Made by a program: the position numbers and the translations under genes. From Streptomyces fildesensis (GTDB taxonomy: Bacteria > Actinomycetota > Actinomycetes > Streptomycetales > Streptomycetaceae): DNA of 64,000 nt. Each line of letters begins with the position of its first letter. Within the stretch, counting starts at the first letter, position 1. A model generated the notes under the pieces. The model was not told where the DNA came from. It saw only the letters and a program-made list of their open reading frames with translations, and ran no database searches. The stretch spans positions 62,001 to 126,000 of the forward strand of contig NZ_JAAIKO010000002.1 in assembly GCF_016107395.1 (NCBI RefSeq), given 5' to 3'. This document shows positions 43,497 to 52,371 of the stretch, in pieces.

Positions 43497-44117
43497 ATGT
43501 CGGACGTGGCGACAGCAACAGCAGTAGATACCGGGCACGCGCACCCGTCGGTCAACCGGCCGAACCTCACCAGCGTCGGAACCATCATCTGGCTGAGTTC
43601 CGAGCTGATGTTCTTCGCGGCCCTCTTCGCGATGTACTTCACCCTTCGCTCGGTGACGGGTGCCGAGTTCTGGAAGGAACACGCGTCGGCGTTGAACGTT
43701 CCGTTCTCGGCGACGAACACGACGATCCTCGTGCTCTCCTCCCTCACCTGCCAGCTCGGCGTGTTCGCCGCCGAGCGCGGCGACGTGAAGAAGCTCCGCG
43801 CGTGGTTCATGCTCACGTTCGTGATGGGCGCGATCTTCATCGGTGGCCAGATCTTCGAGTACACCGAACTGGTCAAGAACGACGGCCTCTCGCTGTCGTC
43901 CGACCCGTACGGATCGGTGTTCTACCTCACGACCGGCTTCCACGGGATGCACGTGACAGGTGGTCTGATCGCGTTCCTGCTGGTTCTCGGCAGAACGTAC
44001 GCGGCCAAGAGGTTCACTCACGAGCAGGCCACGGCGGCCATCGTCGTGTCCTACTACTGGCACTTCGTCGATGTCGTCTGGATCGGCCTCTTTGCCACGA
44101 TCTACCTGATCAAGTAA
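43497..44117 (+). CDS. ctaE: Cytochrome c oxidase subunit III
   Basis: A 206-residue subunit III with five transmembrane helices, shorter than the seven-helix mitochondrial form as usual in actinobacteria. Blocks include [50 protein letters not shown] and the C-terminal [20 protein letters not shown]. It heads the ctaE-qcrCAB operon, so subunit III is co-expressed with the bc complex. An AAGGGA site precedes the ATG. Confidence 0.96.
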   Translation: MSDVATATAVDTGHAHPSVNRPNLTSVGTIIWLSSELMFFAALFAMYFTLRSVTGAEFWKEHASALNVPFSATNTTILVLSSLTCQLGVFAAERGDVKKLRAWFMLTFVMGAIFIGGQIFEYTELVKNDGLSLSSDPYGSVFYLTTGFHGMHVTGGLIAFLLVLGRTYAAKRFTHEQATAAIVVSYYWHFVDVVWIGLFATIYLIK

Positions 44118-44199
44118 CCGGCGGGCCGGCCACGGGCCGGAACGACGTTCAGACAGACACAGACAGAAGCATCGACACAGATCCTGACCGGGGTAATCC

Positions 44200-45012
44200 G
44201 TGAAAAAGCTCTCCGCACGACGGCGCCATCCGCTGGCGGCGCTTGTCGTCCTACTTCTCGCGCTCGCGGCCACCGGGGGGCTGTACGCCGCGTTCGCGCC
44301 GGCGCAGAAGGCGCAGGCTGACGACACAGCCCAGTCCCTCGCGATCGAAGAGGGCAAGAAGCTGTACGCCGTCGGCTGCTCCAGCTGCCACGGCACGTCC
44401 GGCCAGGGAAGTAAGAACGACGGCCCGAGCCTGGTGGGCGTCGGCGCCGCAGCCGTCGACTTCCAGGTGGGCACCGGCCGCATGCCGGCCCAGCAGCCGG
44501 GATCGCAGATCCCGAAGAAGAAGAACATCTACACGCAGGCCCAGATCGACCAGCTCGCCGCGTACATCGCCTCGCTGGGCCCGGGTCCCTCGGTACCCAC
44601 CAAGGAGCAGTACAGCCCGGACGGCGCGGACGCCGCCAGGGGCGGGGAGCTGTTCCGCACGAACTGCGCGCAGTGCCACAACTTCACAGGCAAGGGCGGT
44701 GCGTTGACCAACGGCAAGTACGCGCCCAGCCTGGAGGACGTGGACCCCAAGCACACCTACGAGGCCATGCAGAGCGGCCCGCAGAGCATGCCGTCCTTCC
44801 CCGACACCACGATGCCGGAGGACGCGAAGGCGGACATCATCGCGTACCTCGACGCCGTGAACGGCGAAAAGACCCCCAGCCCCGGTGGCCTTGAGCTCGG
44901 AGGCATCGGACCGGTTTCGGAGGGTCTGTTCGCCTGGGTCTTCGGCCTCGGAGCCATGATCGCTGTCGCCATCTGGGTTGCGGCCCGGACCACGAAGGCC
45001 AAGAAGTCATGA
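44200..45012 (+). CDS. qcrC: Menaquinol-cytochrome c reductase, dihaem cytochrome cc
   Basis: A 270-residue dihaem cytochrome that passes electrons straight to CtaC, replacing soluble cytochrome c in the bcc-aa3 supercomplex. Two CXXCH motifs are present (VGCSSCHGTSGQG and TNCAQCHNFTGKG), with Met ligands in GRMPAQQP and SMPSFPD. The N-terminal signal anchor is RHPLAALVVLLLALAATGGL, and the C-terminus has a second helix (GLFAWVFGLGAMIAVAIWVA). The start is GTG and the stop overlaps qcrA as ATGA. Confidence 0.96.
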   Translation: MKKLSARRRHPLAALVVLLLALAATGGLYAAFAPAQKAQADDTAQSLAIEEGKKLYAVGCSSCHGTSGQGSKNDGPSLVGVGAAAVDFQVGTGRMPAQQPGSQIPKKKNIYTQAQIDQLAAYIASLGPGPSVPTKEQYSPDGADAARGGELFRTNCAQCHNFTGKGGALTNGKYAPSLEDVDPKHTYEAMQSGPQSMPSFPDTTMPEDAKADIIAYLDAVNGEKTPSPGGLELGGIGPVSEGLFAWVFGLGAMIAVAIWVAARTTKAKKS

Positions 45013-46073
45013 GTCAGGACATGTCAGAGTCAGAAGAGAACCTGCCGAGTGAGCCGTCACACGCTCACGGGGGCGACGTGCCGGCCGTCCGCGGAGAGAA
45101 CGCGTTCGCCGACCCCGGCCTTCCGCCCCACGAGCACCGCCGTCAGGACATCGACGAGCGTGCCGCGAAGAGCTCGGAACGCACCATCGCGTTCCTCTTC
45201 CTCCTGTCGATGCTGTCCACGATCGGCTTCATCGCCTGTTTCGTGGTCTTCCCCGTCGACAAGATCATCTACGTCTTCCCGTTCGGCCACGTCAGTGCGC
45301 TGAACTTCTCGCTCGGCCTGACGTTGGGTCTTGCCCTCTTCTGCATCGGCGCCGGCGCGGTCCACTGGGCCCGCACGCTGATGTCCGACGAGGAGCACGC
45401 CGCCGAGCGTCACCCGATTTCGGCCGAGCCCGAGGTCAAGGCCCAGGTGCTGGCCGACTTCGCGCAGGGCGCGAAGGAGAGCGGCTTCGGCCGCCGGAAG
45501 CTGATCCGCAACACGATGTTCGGCGCGCTGGCCCTGGTGCCGCTCTCCGGTGTCGTGCTCCTGCGTGACCTGGGACCGCTGCCGGGCGACAAGCTCCGGC
45601 ACACCCTGTGGTCCAAGGGCAAGGTGCTGATCAACCAGAACACCAACAAGCCGCTCCGGCCCGAGGACGTTCCCGTCGGATCGCTCACCTTCGCCATGCC
45701 CGAGGGCCTGGAGGAGAACCAGGAGCGGTTCCAGAAGGAGATCGCCAAGGCCGCCCTGATGATCATCCGGCTCGAGCCGAACGACATCAAGGACAAGCGG
45801 GAGCGTGACTGGGCCCACGAGGGCATCGTCGCGTTCTCCAAGATCTGCACGCACGTCGGCTGCCCGATCAGCCTCTACGAGCAGCAGACGCACCACGTCC
45901 TCTGCCCGTGCCACCAGTCGACGTTCGACCTGTCCGACGGCGCCCGGGTCATCTTCGGCCCTGCCGGTCACGCCCTTCCGCAGCTGCGGATCAGCGTGAA
46001 CGAGGAGGGCAACCTCATCGCCCTCGGCGACTTCACGGAGCCCGTCGGCCCGAGCTTCTGGGAGCGCGGATGA
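45009..46073 (+). CDS. qcrA: Menaquinol-cytochrome c reductase, Rieske protein
   Basis: A 354-residue Rieske subunit. Three transmembrane segments are visible: IAFLFLLSMLSTIGFIACFV, ALNFSLGLTLGLALFCIGAG and NTMFGALALVPLSGVVLLRD. The [2Fe-2S] ligands are in KICTHVGCPISLYEQQ and HVLCPCHQSTFDLSDG. The long N-terminal acidic region is cytosolic. Overlaps by four bases at both ends (ATGA), coupling it to qcrC and qcrB. Confidence 0.96.
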   Translation: MSQDMSESEENLPSEPSHAHGGDVPAVRGENAFADPGLPPHEHRRQDIDERAAKSSERTIAFLFLLSMLSTIGFIACFVVFPVDKIIYVFPFGHVSALNFSLGLTLGLALFCIGAGAVHWARTLMSDEEHAAERHPISAEPEVKAQVLADFAQGAKESGFGRRKLIRNTMFGALALVPLSGVVLLRDLGPLPGDKLRHTLWSKGKVLINQNTNKPLRPEDVPVGSLTFAMPEGLEENQERFQKEIAKAALMIIRLEPNDIKDKRERDWAHEGIVAFSKICTHVGCPISLYEQQTHHVLCPCHQSTFDLSDGARVIFGPAGHALPQLRISVNEEGNLIALGDFTEPVGPSFWERG

Positions 46074-47704
46074 GTACCACTGCTGAAAACTCGCAGCGCC
46101 GGGGCAAAGCCCCCGCCGGCGAGCGGGTCGCCGACTGGGCGGATGGCCGTCTCGGCATCTACGGCCTGGCCAAGGCCAACATGCGCAAGATCTTCCCGGA
46201 CCACTGGTCCTTCATGCTCGGTGAGATCTGCCTCTACAGCTTCATCATCCTCATCCTCACCGGTGTGTATCTGACGCTGTTCTTCCACCCCAGCATGGCC
46301 GAGGTCGTCTACGACGGCCCCTACGCCCCGCTGCAGGGCCAGCGCATGTCCGACGCGTTCGCGTCGACGATGCACATCAGCTTCGAGGTGCGTGGCGGTC
46401 TGCTGGTCCGCCAGATCCACCACTGGGCCGCGCTGATCTTCGTGGCCGCGATGCTCGTGCACATGATGCGCGTGTTCTTCACGGGTGCGTTCCGCAAGCC
46501 CCGCGAGGTCAACTGGCTCTTCGGCTTCCTGCTGCTGGTCCTCGGCATGTTCACCGGGTTCACCGGTTACTCGCTGCCGGACGACCTGCTGTCGGGCACC
46601 GGTGTCCGGTTCATGGACGGCGCGGTGCTGTCCATGCCGGTCGTGGGCACGTACCTGTCGTTCTTCATGTTCGGCGGGGAGTTCCCCGGCACCGACTTCG
46701 TACCGCGCTTCTACTCGGTGCACATCCTGCTGCTGCCGGGCATCATGGCCGGTCTGCTGGTGGCCCACCTGATCCTGGTCTTCTACCACAAGCACACCCA
46801 GTTCCCGGGTGCCGGCAAGACGGAGAAGAACGTCGTCGGCATGCCGCTGCTGCCGGTGTACATGGCGAAGGCGGGCGGCTTCTTCTTCCTGGTCTTCGGT
46901 GTCATCGCGGCGGTCGCCTCGATCGCGTCGATCAACCCGATCTGGGCGATGGGCCCCTACCGGCCGGACCAGGTGTCCACCGGCGCCCAGCCCGACTGGT
47001 ACATGGGCTTCTCCGAGGGCCTGATCCGTGTCATGCCGGGTTGGGAGATCAACGCATGGGGCCACACCCTGGCCCTGGGTGTGTTCATCCCGCTGATGAT
47101 CTTCCCGCTGGTACTCGTCGCGATCGCGATCTACCCGTTCGTCGAGTCCTGGGTCACCGGGGACAAGCGGGAGCACCACCTGCTGGACCGGCCGCGCAAC
47201 CACCCGGTCCGCACCGGCTTCGGCGCGGCCTGGCTGAGCTGGTACGGCATCCTGCTCGTCGGTGGCGGCAACGACCTCTGGGCGACGCACTTCCACCTGT
47301 CGCTCAACCAGATCACCTGGGTCGTGCGCATCGGGTTCTTCGTGCTCCCGGTGCTCGTGTTCATCGCGACGAAGCGGATCTGCCTCGGCCTCCAGCGCCG
47401 CGACCGCGACAAGGTCCTGCACGGTCGCGAGACCGGCCTGATCAAGCGGCTGCCGCACGGTGAGTTCATCGAGGTGCACGAGCAGCTCTCCCAGGAGGCG
47501 CTGCACACGCTCACCGCGCACGACCAGCCGAAGCCGCTCGAAGCCGGCCCCGAGGTCGACGAGAACGGCGTGGAACGCAAGATCGGCCCGATCACGAAGC
47601 TGCGCACCAAGCTGTCGCACGGCTTCTACGGCGAGGCCAGCCAGATCCCCAAGCCGACCCCCGAGGAGCACGCGGAGATCACCAGTGGCCACGGCCACCA
47701 CTGA
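46070..47704 (+). CDS. qcrB: Menaquinol-cytochrome c reductase, cytochrome b subunit
   Basis: A 544-residue cytochrome b with eight or more helices. The haem ligands are in RQIHHWAALIFVAAMLVHMM and FYSVHILLLPGIMAG plus VAHLILVFYHKH; the quinol-site PDW motif is GAQPDWYMGFSEGLIRVMPG. The C-terminal 120 residues form a charged cytosolic extension typical of actinobacterial QcrB. Last gene of the operon; a strong stem-loop follows. Confidence 0.96.
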   Translation: MSTTAENSQRRGKAPAGERVADWADGRLGIYGLAKANMRKIFPDHWSFMLGEICLYSFIILILTGVYLTLFFHPSMAEVVYDGPYAPLQGQRMSDAFASTMHISFEVRGGLLVRQIHHWAALIFVAAMLVHMMRVFFTGAFRKPREVNWLFGFLLLVLGMFTGFTGYSLPDDLLSGTGVRFMDGAVLSMPVVGTYLSFFMFGGEFPGTDFVPRFYSVHILLLPGIMAGLLVAHLILVFYHKHTQFPGAGKTEKNVVGMPLLPVYMAKAGGFFFLVFGVIAAVASIASINPIWAMGPYRPDQVSTGAQPDWYMGFSEGLIRVMPGWEINAWGHTLALGVFIPLMIFPLVLVAIAIYPFVESWVTGDKREHHLLDRPRNHPVRTGFGAAWLSWYGILLVGGGNDLWATHFHLSLNQITWVVRIGFFVLPVLVFIATKRICLGLQRRDRDKVLHGRETGLIKRLPHGEFIEVHEQLSQEALHTLTAHDQPKPLEAGPEVDENGVERKIGPITKLRTKLSHGFYGEASQIPKPTPEEHAEITSGHGHH

Positions 47705-47741
47705 TCGTCCGCTGATCCCTCGCGCCGGCTGACGGCAACCT

Positions 47742-47778
47742 CGAAGGGCCCCGTCCATGACATGGACGGGGCCCTTCG
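47742..47778. terminator. Terminator after qcrB
   Basis: Inverted repeat CGAAGGGGCCCCGTCCATG-like arms meeting at CATGACATG (47742-47759 and 47761-47778), 37 bases past the qcrB stop. The tip pairs are probably open, giving about 14-16 stem pairs. Confidence 0.85.
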
Positions 47779-47841
47779 CCGTGCCCCGCCCCCGATAGGC
47801 TTGGGCACGCAGTATCGACCCGACCACCAGGAGTGTGGACC

Positions 47842-48906
47842 ATGAGCGTTGTGACCCCGGCAGGCGGCGACAGCTCGGCGAACCACTCATGGCCGGGCGT
47901 ACTGAACCAGCTGCTGCGCGGCCATGACCTGACGGCCGACGACACCGCCTGGGCGATGGACCAGATCATGACCGGCGAGGCGACCGACGTGCAGATCGCC
48001 GGCTTCGCCATCGCGCTGCGTTCCAAGGGCGAGACCGTCGACGAGATGTCGGGCCTGGTCCGGGCGATGTACGCGCACGCCAACATCATCGAGGTGCCGG
48101 GCCGGACGGTGGACATCGTCGGCACCGGCGGTGACCTCGCCAGGACGGTGAACATCTCCACCATGTCGGCGATCGTCGTGGCGGGCACCGGCGCCAAGGT
48201 CGTCAAGCACGGCAACCGCGCCGCGTCGTCCCAGAGCGGCTCGTCCGACGTGCTGGAGCGGCTCGGGGTCAATCTGGAGCTCACCCCGCAGCGGGTCGTG
48301 GAGGTCGCCGAGGAAGCGGGCATCACGTTCTGTTTCGCGGTGAAGTTCCACCCCGCGCTGCGGTACGCGGCCAAGGCCCGCAGGGAGCTCGGCGCCCAGA
48401 CCACGTTCAACTTCCTCGGCCCGCTCACCAACCCGGCCCGGGTCCGCGCCCAGGCCACCGGGGTCGCCGACGCCCGGATGGCGCCGATCATGGCGGGTGT
48501 GCTGGCCGAGCGCGGCTCCTCCGCGCTGGTCTTCCGCGGCGACGACGGGCTGGACGAGCTGACCACCACCGCGACCTCCCAGGTGTGGGTGGTCCGGGAC
48601 GGCAAGGTCGACCAGGTCGCGTTCGACCCCCGTGACGTCGGGATCCCGCTGGTCCCCGTCGAGGCCCTGCGCGGCGCGGACGCCGCCTACAACGCCGAGG
48701 TGGCCCGCCGGCTGCTGGCGGGCGAGCGCGGTCCGGTCCGCGACGCGGTCCTGCTCAACTCGGCCGCCGCCCTGGTCGCCCTCGACCCCGGATCCGCCAC
48801 CCTGGAGGTCCAGATCGCCGACGGCATCAACCGCGCCGCCGAGGCCATCGACTCGGGCGCGGCCAGAATCGCGCTGGACCGCTGGGTCGCGGCGAGCAAC
48901 GCGTAA
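47842..48906 (+). CDS. trpD: Anthranilate phosphoribosyltransferase
   Basis: TrpD makes phosphoribosyl-anthranilate, the second step of tryptophan synthesis. The 354-residue protein has the PRPP/Mg loop [17 protein letters not shown], the [15 protein letters not shown] loop and [15 protein letters not shown] precedes ATG 47842 after GTGTGGACC. It stands away from other trp genes, next to the respiratory cluster, as I recall for other Streptomyces. Confidence 0.96.
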   Translation: MSVVTPAGGDSSANHSWPGVLNQLLRGHDLTADDTAWAMDQIMTGEATDVQIAGFAIALRSKGETVDEMSGLVRAMYAHANIIEVPGRTVDIVGTGGDLARTVNISTMSAIVVAGTGAKVVKHGNRAASSQSGSSDVLERLGVNLELTPQRVVEVAEEAGITFCFAVKFHPALRYAAKARRELGAQTTFNFLGPLTNPARVRAQATGVADARMAPIMAGVLAERGSSALVFRGDDGLDELTTTATSQVWVVRDGKVDQVAFDPRDVGIPLVPVEALRGADAAYNAEVARRLLAGERGPVRDAVLLNSAAALVALDPGSATLEVQIADGINRAAEAIDSGAARIALDRWVAASNA

Positions 48907-49188
48907 CGCCCTTCCGGCGGATGAGGAACGGCTCTTTCCCGGCCTTCGGCCGGAGGGAGCCCTGACGAGGCTTCCCCCGCCTTCGGGCGGGGAGACCCCC
49001 TGCGGCGGACGGCGTCTGGACTGCCCATTGCCCAGCCGGACAGGCCCCAGCACCCCGTCCGGCGGATCCCTGTCCGCTCCCCGGTCCGGGGGCTCTCCGC
49101 GCTCCCGGACGGGGACGAGGCCTGCCCGTCCTGACGGCGGGCTTCCCTCGAGCCCGTCCGGAGGACCGTCCGTATCGCGGAATGCCGC

Positions 49189-49217
49189 TTGCCGTCGGCA
49201 GGACAGCTGGCATACTT
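49189..49217 (+). promoter_or_regulatory. Vegetative-type promoter upstream of SAM-IV RNA
   Basis: TTGCCG (49189-49194), a 17-base spacer and CATACT (49212-49217). Transcription would start near 49224, at the 5' edge of the riboswitch. Confidence 0.7.
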
Positions 49218-49225
49218 CTCGTCAG

Positions 49226-49340
49226 GTCACGAGTGACAGCGATTTGGCCCTGGCTTGCTGTCCGGCAACCCTCCGTCCGTGGCGGGGTGCCCCAGGTGAT
49301 GACCGGGCCGTAGGCGAGGTGTCTACGGCAAGCGCGGGCC
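49226..49340 (+). ncRNA. SAM-IV riboswitch
   Basis: The RNA shows the SAM-IV order: GGTCACGAGTGACAGC, then GGCTTGCTGTCCGGCAACC, the GCGGGGTGCCCCAGGTGATG block, and a closing GGCAAGCGCGGG that can form the pseudoknot. These match my recollection of actinobacterial SAM-IV examples. It lies 45 bases before the aminotransferase start and probably reduces expression when S-adenosylmethionine is high. Confidence 0.88.
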
Positions 49341-49385
49341 CCTTCGCGACTGCTTCCGGGGTCCAGGTCCCTGAGGAGCTCCGTC

Positions 49386-50759
49386 ATGTCCGTGCACCCC
49401 GTTTCCACCTGCACCCCTGGTTCCGTGGCCACCGCTCCCCTCGAAGTGCTCGGCCGTGACGTCCGGGTCCCGCTGGTGACCGGCGGCGAGGTCACCTACG
49501 CGGCCCTGGACTACGCGGCCAGCGCGCCCGCGCTGCAGCGGGTCTGGGACGACGTGGCCGCGTACGCGCCCTACTACGGCAGCGTGCACCGCGGGGCCGG
49601 TTACCTGTCGCAGCTCTCCACCGACCTGTTCGAGCAGAGCAGGGCGACGGTGGCCGACTTCCTGGGCTGCCGGGAGGGCGACCAGGTGGTCTTCACCCGG
49701 TCGACCACCGACTCGCTGAACCTGCTGGCCTCGGTGCTCCCGGCCGGCACCCAGGTCTTCGTCTTCGAGACCGAGCACCACGCGTCGCTGCTGCCGTGGC
49801 GGGACGCGCGCGTCACGTACCTGACCGCGCCCCGCACCCCCGAGCAGGCCGTCGCCTCGCTGGAGGCGGCGCTCGCGCAGCGCGACCCCTACGGCCCCGC
49901 GCTCGTGTGCGTGACCGGCGCCTCGAACGTCACCGGTGAGCTGTGGCCGGTCCGTGAGCTGGCCGACGCGGCGCACGCGCACGGCGCCCGCATCGTGCTG
50001 GACGCCGCGCAGCTCGCCCCGCACCACCCGGTGGACATCGCGGAGCTGGACGTGGACTGGGTGGCGTTCTCCGGGCACAAGCTCTACGCCCCGTTCGGCT
50101 CCGGCGTGCTGGCCGGCCGGGCGGACTGGCTGCAGGAGGCCGAGCCGTACCTGGCGGGCGGCGGCGCGAGCCGCAAGGTCGCGCGGCGTGCCGACGGCGG
50201 GGTGGACGTCGAGTGGCACACCACCGCGGCCCGGCACGAGGCCGGATCGCCGAACGTCATCGGCGTGTACTCGATCGCCTCGGCCTGCCGGGCGCTGACC
50301 GAGGCGGGCTTCGACTCGCTCGTGGAGCGGGAGCAGGGCCTGGTCACCCGGGTCCGCGCCGGACTGGCCGGGGTGCCGGAGGTCCGGGTGCTGTCGCTGT
50401 TCGGCGACGACGCGCCCCGGGTCGGTGTCATCTCGTTCGTCGTGGACGGCTGGAACAGCTCGCACTTCGCCGCCGCGCTGTCCGCCGAGTACGGCATCGG
50501 GGTGCGCGACGGCCTCTTCTGCGCCCACCCGCTGGTCCGCACCCTGCTGGGCAGCGAGCCGACCGAGCCGGGCGAGTGCGGATCCCCGGAGACCGAGCCG
50601 GGGGAGAAGTCGCTCAACGCGATCCGTGTGAGCTTCGGGGCGGGCACGCCGGACGAGCACGTGGACCGCTTCCTGGGCGCCGTCACGGAACTCGTCAGGG
50701 ACGGCGCCAAGTGGAACTACCGCACCGAGGACGGCCGCTGCGTGCCCGCCCGCGACTGA
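49386..50759 (+). CDS. Class-V aminotransferase / desulfurase-like enzyme under SAM-IV control
   Basis: A 457-residue PLP enzyme of the NifS/CsdA branch. Features are FTRSTTDSLNLLASV, FETEHHASLLPWRD, VLDAAQLAPHHPVD, PLP Lys in VAFSGHKLYAPFGSG and a Cys in GVRDGLFCAHPLVRTLLG. The Cys sits in the region of desulfurase catalytic loops, but the context differs, so it may be a Cys lyase or a sulfur-assimilation enzyme. A GGAG site precedes ATG 49386. Regulation by SAM points to methionine or cysteine metabolism. Confidence 0.88.
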   Translation: MSVHPVSTCTPGSVATAPLEVLGRDVRVPLVTGGEVTYAALDYAASAPALQRVWDDVAAYAPYYGSVHRGAGYLSQLSTDLFEQSRATVADFLGCREGDQVVFTRSTTDSLNLLASVLPAGTQVFVFETEHHASLLPWRDARVTYLTAPRTPEQAVASLEAALAQRDPYGPALVCVTGASNVTGELWPVRELADAAHAHGARIVLDAAQLAPHHPVDIAELDVDWVAFSGHKLYAPFGSGVLAGRADWLQEAEPYLAGGGASRKVARRADGGVDVEWHTTAARHEAGSPNVIGVYSIASACRALTEAGFDSLVEREQGLVTRVRAGLAGVPEVRVLSLFGDDAPRVGVISFVVDGWNSSHFAAALSAEYGIGVRDGLFCAHPLVRTLLGSEPTEPGECGSPETEPGEKSLNAIRVSFGAGTPDEHVDRFLGAVTELVRDGAKWNYRTEDGRCVPARD

Positions 50760-50792
50760 GCGGCCGGATACGCCGGGCGGCGGCCGGCCGCG

Positions 50793-51074
50793 TCAGCCTT
50801 CGAGGCCGATCGCGAAGGCCGCCTCCAGGTCGTGCTGGGAGTACGTGCGGAACGCGACATGCGTGTCGGTGGCCTCGACGCCGGGGATCTTGCTGATCCG
50901 GCCCGGGATGATGTCCGCGAGGTCGTCGTGCCGGGAGACCCGGACCATGGCGACCAGGTCGTACGTCCCGGTGACCGAATAGACCTCGCTGACGCTGTCC
51001 AGGGCGGCGATCGCCTCGGCGATCTCGGGGATCCGGTCGACGCTGGTCTTGATGAGCACGATCGCGGTGATCAC
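50793..51074 (-). CDS. Lrp/AsnC ligand-binding (RAM) domain protein
   Basis: A 93-residue protein that is only the RAM domain of Lrp-type regulators: MITAIVLIKTSVDRIPEIAE, VYSVTGTYDLVAMVRVSRHD and the C-terminal TYSQHDLEAAFAIGLEG. It lacks the HTH. Stand-alone RAM proteins can bind amino acids and modulate other regulators. Its GTG overlaps the rhomboid stop codon by four bases. The ribosome site AAGGAG lies inside the rhomboid gene. Confidence 0.9.
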   Translation of the reverse strand: MITAIVLIKTSVDRIPEIAEAIAALDSVSEVYSVTGTYDLVAMVRVSRHDDLADIIPGRISKIPGVEATDTHVAFRTYSQHDLEAAFAIGLEG

Positions 51075-51850
51075 GGCTGTAGGTCTCCTTGGGTCGCCCT
51101 GGCTGCGGTCTCCAGCTTAGGGCTTCGGCGGAAGCACACCACGGCGGCCAGGAAGCCGAAGACAAAGCCCACCACGTGGGCCAGATAGGCGACCCCGGGA
51201 CCCGACTGGCTGGTCTGGGCGGCCAGCCACTGCAGCGCGAACCAGAAGCCGAGGACCATCCAGGCCGGGAAGCGCAGCGGGACGAAGAAGAGGAACGGGA
51301 ACAGGCTCGTCACCCGCGCCTTGGGATAGAGGTAGAGATACGCCCCGAGCGCCCCGGAGATGGCGCCGGAGGCGCCGACCAGGGTCTGCGTCGAGTCGGC
51401 GCTGGCGAGCGCGAAGCCGTACGTGGCGAGGTATCCGGCGGCCAGAAAGAACAGCAGATAGCGGAAGCGGCCCATGCGGCTCTCGACGTTGTCGCCGAAG
51501 ACGTACAAAAACAGCATGTTGCCGATCAGATGCAGCCAACTTCCATGGACGAACATCGCGGTGAGCACCGACGGAAATGTCATTTTGGTGAACGTGTGCG
51601 GGGCCGGGCAGCCGGCGGGCAGCCCCAGCCGGTCCAGCGGCAGCTGCCCGTGGAACAGTTCGGCGGGGATGACTCCCCAGCGGTCGAAATACACCGCCTG
51701 GGCGCACTGGAGCTGGTCACCCGTGCCGTAGGAGGGGTTGAACCCCGAGATCGGACCCAGCAGGAACACGACCACGCACAGGGCGATCAAGGCGTACGTC
51801 ACCACGGGAGTGCGGCGGACCGGGTTCTTGTCGTAGACCGGGATGACCAT
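51071..51850 (-). CDS. Rhomboid intramembrane serine protease
   Basis: A 259-residue rhomboid protease with six transmembrane helices. The catalytic Ser is in LVGASGAISGALGAYLYLYP, the catalytic His in AYLAHVVGFVFGFLAAV, and HGSWLHLIGNMLFLYVFGDN is the conserved helix-2 motif with the oxyanion His and Asn. The periplasmic loop between the first two helices is long. Translationally coupled to the RAM-domain gene. Confidence 0.93.
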   Translation of the reverse strand: MVIPVYDKNPVRRTPVVTYALIALCVVVFLLGPISGFNPSYGTGDQLQCAQAVYFDRWGVIPAELFHGQLPLDRLGLPAGCPAPHTFTKMTFPSVLTAMFVHGSWLHLIGNMLFLYVFGDNVESRMGRFRYLLFFLAAGYLATYGFALASADSTQTLVGASGAISGALGAYLYLYPKARVTSLFPFLFFVPLRFPAWMVLGFWFALQWLAAQTSQSGPGVAYLAHVVGFVFGFLAAVVCFRRSPKLETAARATQGDLQP

Positions 51851-51989
51851 GTATCGATCATGACGGAACAGGCGTATCGGTCAGGGGGCGCCTCGCCGCA
51901 GCGCCGCCCGCCGTGGAGGCCGTAGGGTAACCGGAACGCGCGCGTACGCCACGTGCCGACCCGAAAGTCCCGAAAGAGGTGTCCGCCCG

Positions 51990-52280
51990 ATGCCGGTTCC
52001 CCTGCCGACCGCGACGACCCGGTGGCGCTGCACGCTGTGCGGCAATCTGACCCGGTTCGATGTCACGCGATCGACGAAGGTCGTGGAGTACGTCCACCTG
52101 GACCTCGCCGGTGAGGCGAAGGTCGAGGAGACCGAGGTGCTCAGCGAGACCGTGGAGTCGGTGCGCTGCCGCTGGTGCAACGCGGCCGACCAGGTCGAGT
52201 TGGTCGACCGGCCCAGTGCGGGAGCCGAGGGCGGCGCCGACGCCGGTGTCGAAGCGGAAGCGGATTCGACGCAGGGTTGA
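51990..52280 (+). CDS. Zinc-ribbon small protein
   Basis: A 96-residue protein with two CxxC pairs, TRWRCTLCGNLTRFDVTR and ESVRCRWCNAADQVELVD, spaced like a zinc ribbon. The C-terminal 25 residues are acidic and low-complexity. AGAGGTG precedes ATG 51990. Conserved in actinobacteria as far as I recall, with no assigned function. It may be co-transcribed with the NYN gene 92 bases downstream. Confidence 0.82.
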   Translation: MPVPLPTATTRWRCTLCGNLTRFDVTRSTKVVEYVHLDLAGEAKVEETEVLSETVESVRCRWCNAADQVELVDRPSAGAEGGADAGVEAEADSTQG

Positions 52281-52371
52281 CCCTGTACGGCGACAATGGA
52301 CTTGTACGGCGGCGGCCGGAGGGATCGAAGGGGGCCGGGGAGGCGCCGACAGCACTGGACGGGAGTGACTG

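Larger units (their letters stand above)
48907..49385. other. Intergenic region with SAM-IV riboswitch
   Basis: This 479-base gap holds several stem-loops after trpD: CCGGCCTTCGGCCGG near 48940, CCCCCGCCTTCGGGCGGGG near 48977, likely terminators. A GC-rich stretch to about 49180 has no gene I trust. Then a -35/-10 promoter and a SAM-IV riboswitch precede the aminotransferase. Confidence 0.75.

Noticed and set aside
45968..47890. 640-codon leftward frame opposite qcrB
   Set aside because: It is antisense to a clear cytochrome b gene and is full of Asp/Glu/His/Arg repeats typical of GC-rich shadows.
48925..49000. Possible copy of the cobU-flanking repeat
   Set aside because: Only the common CCTTCGG stem-loop is shared. 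The TCCGAAATCGACT end is absent, so I treat it as ordinary terminators.
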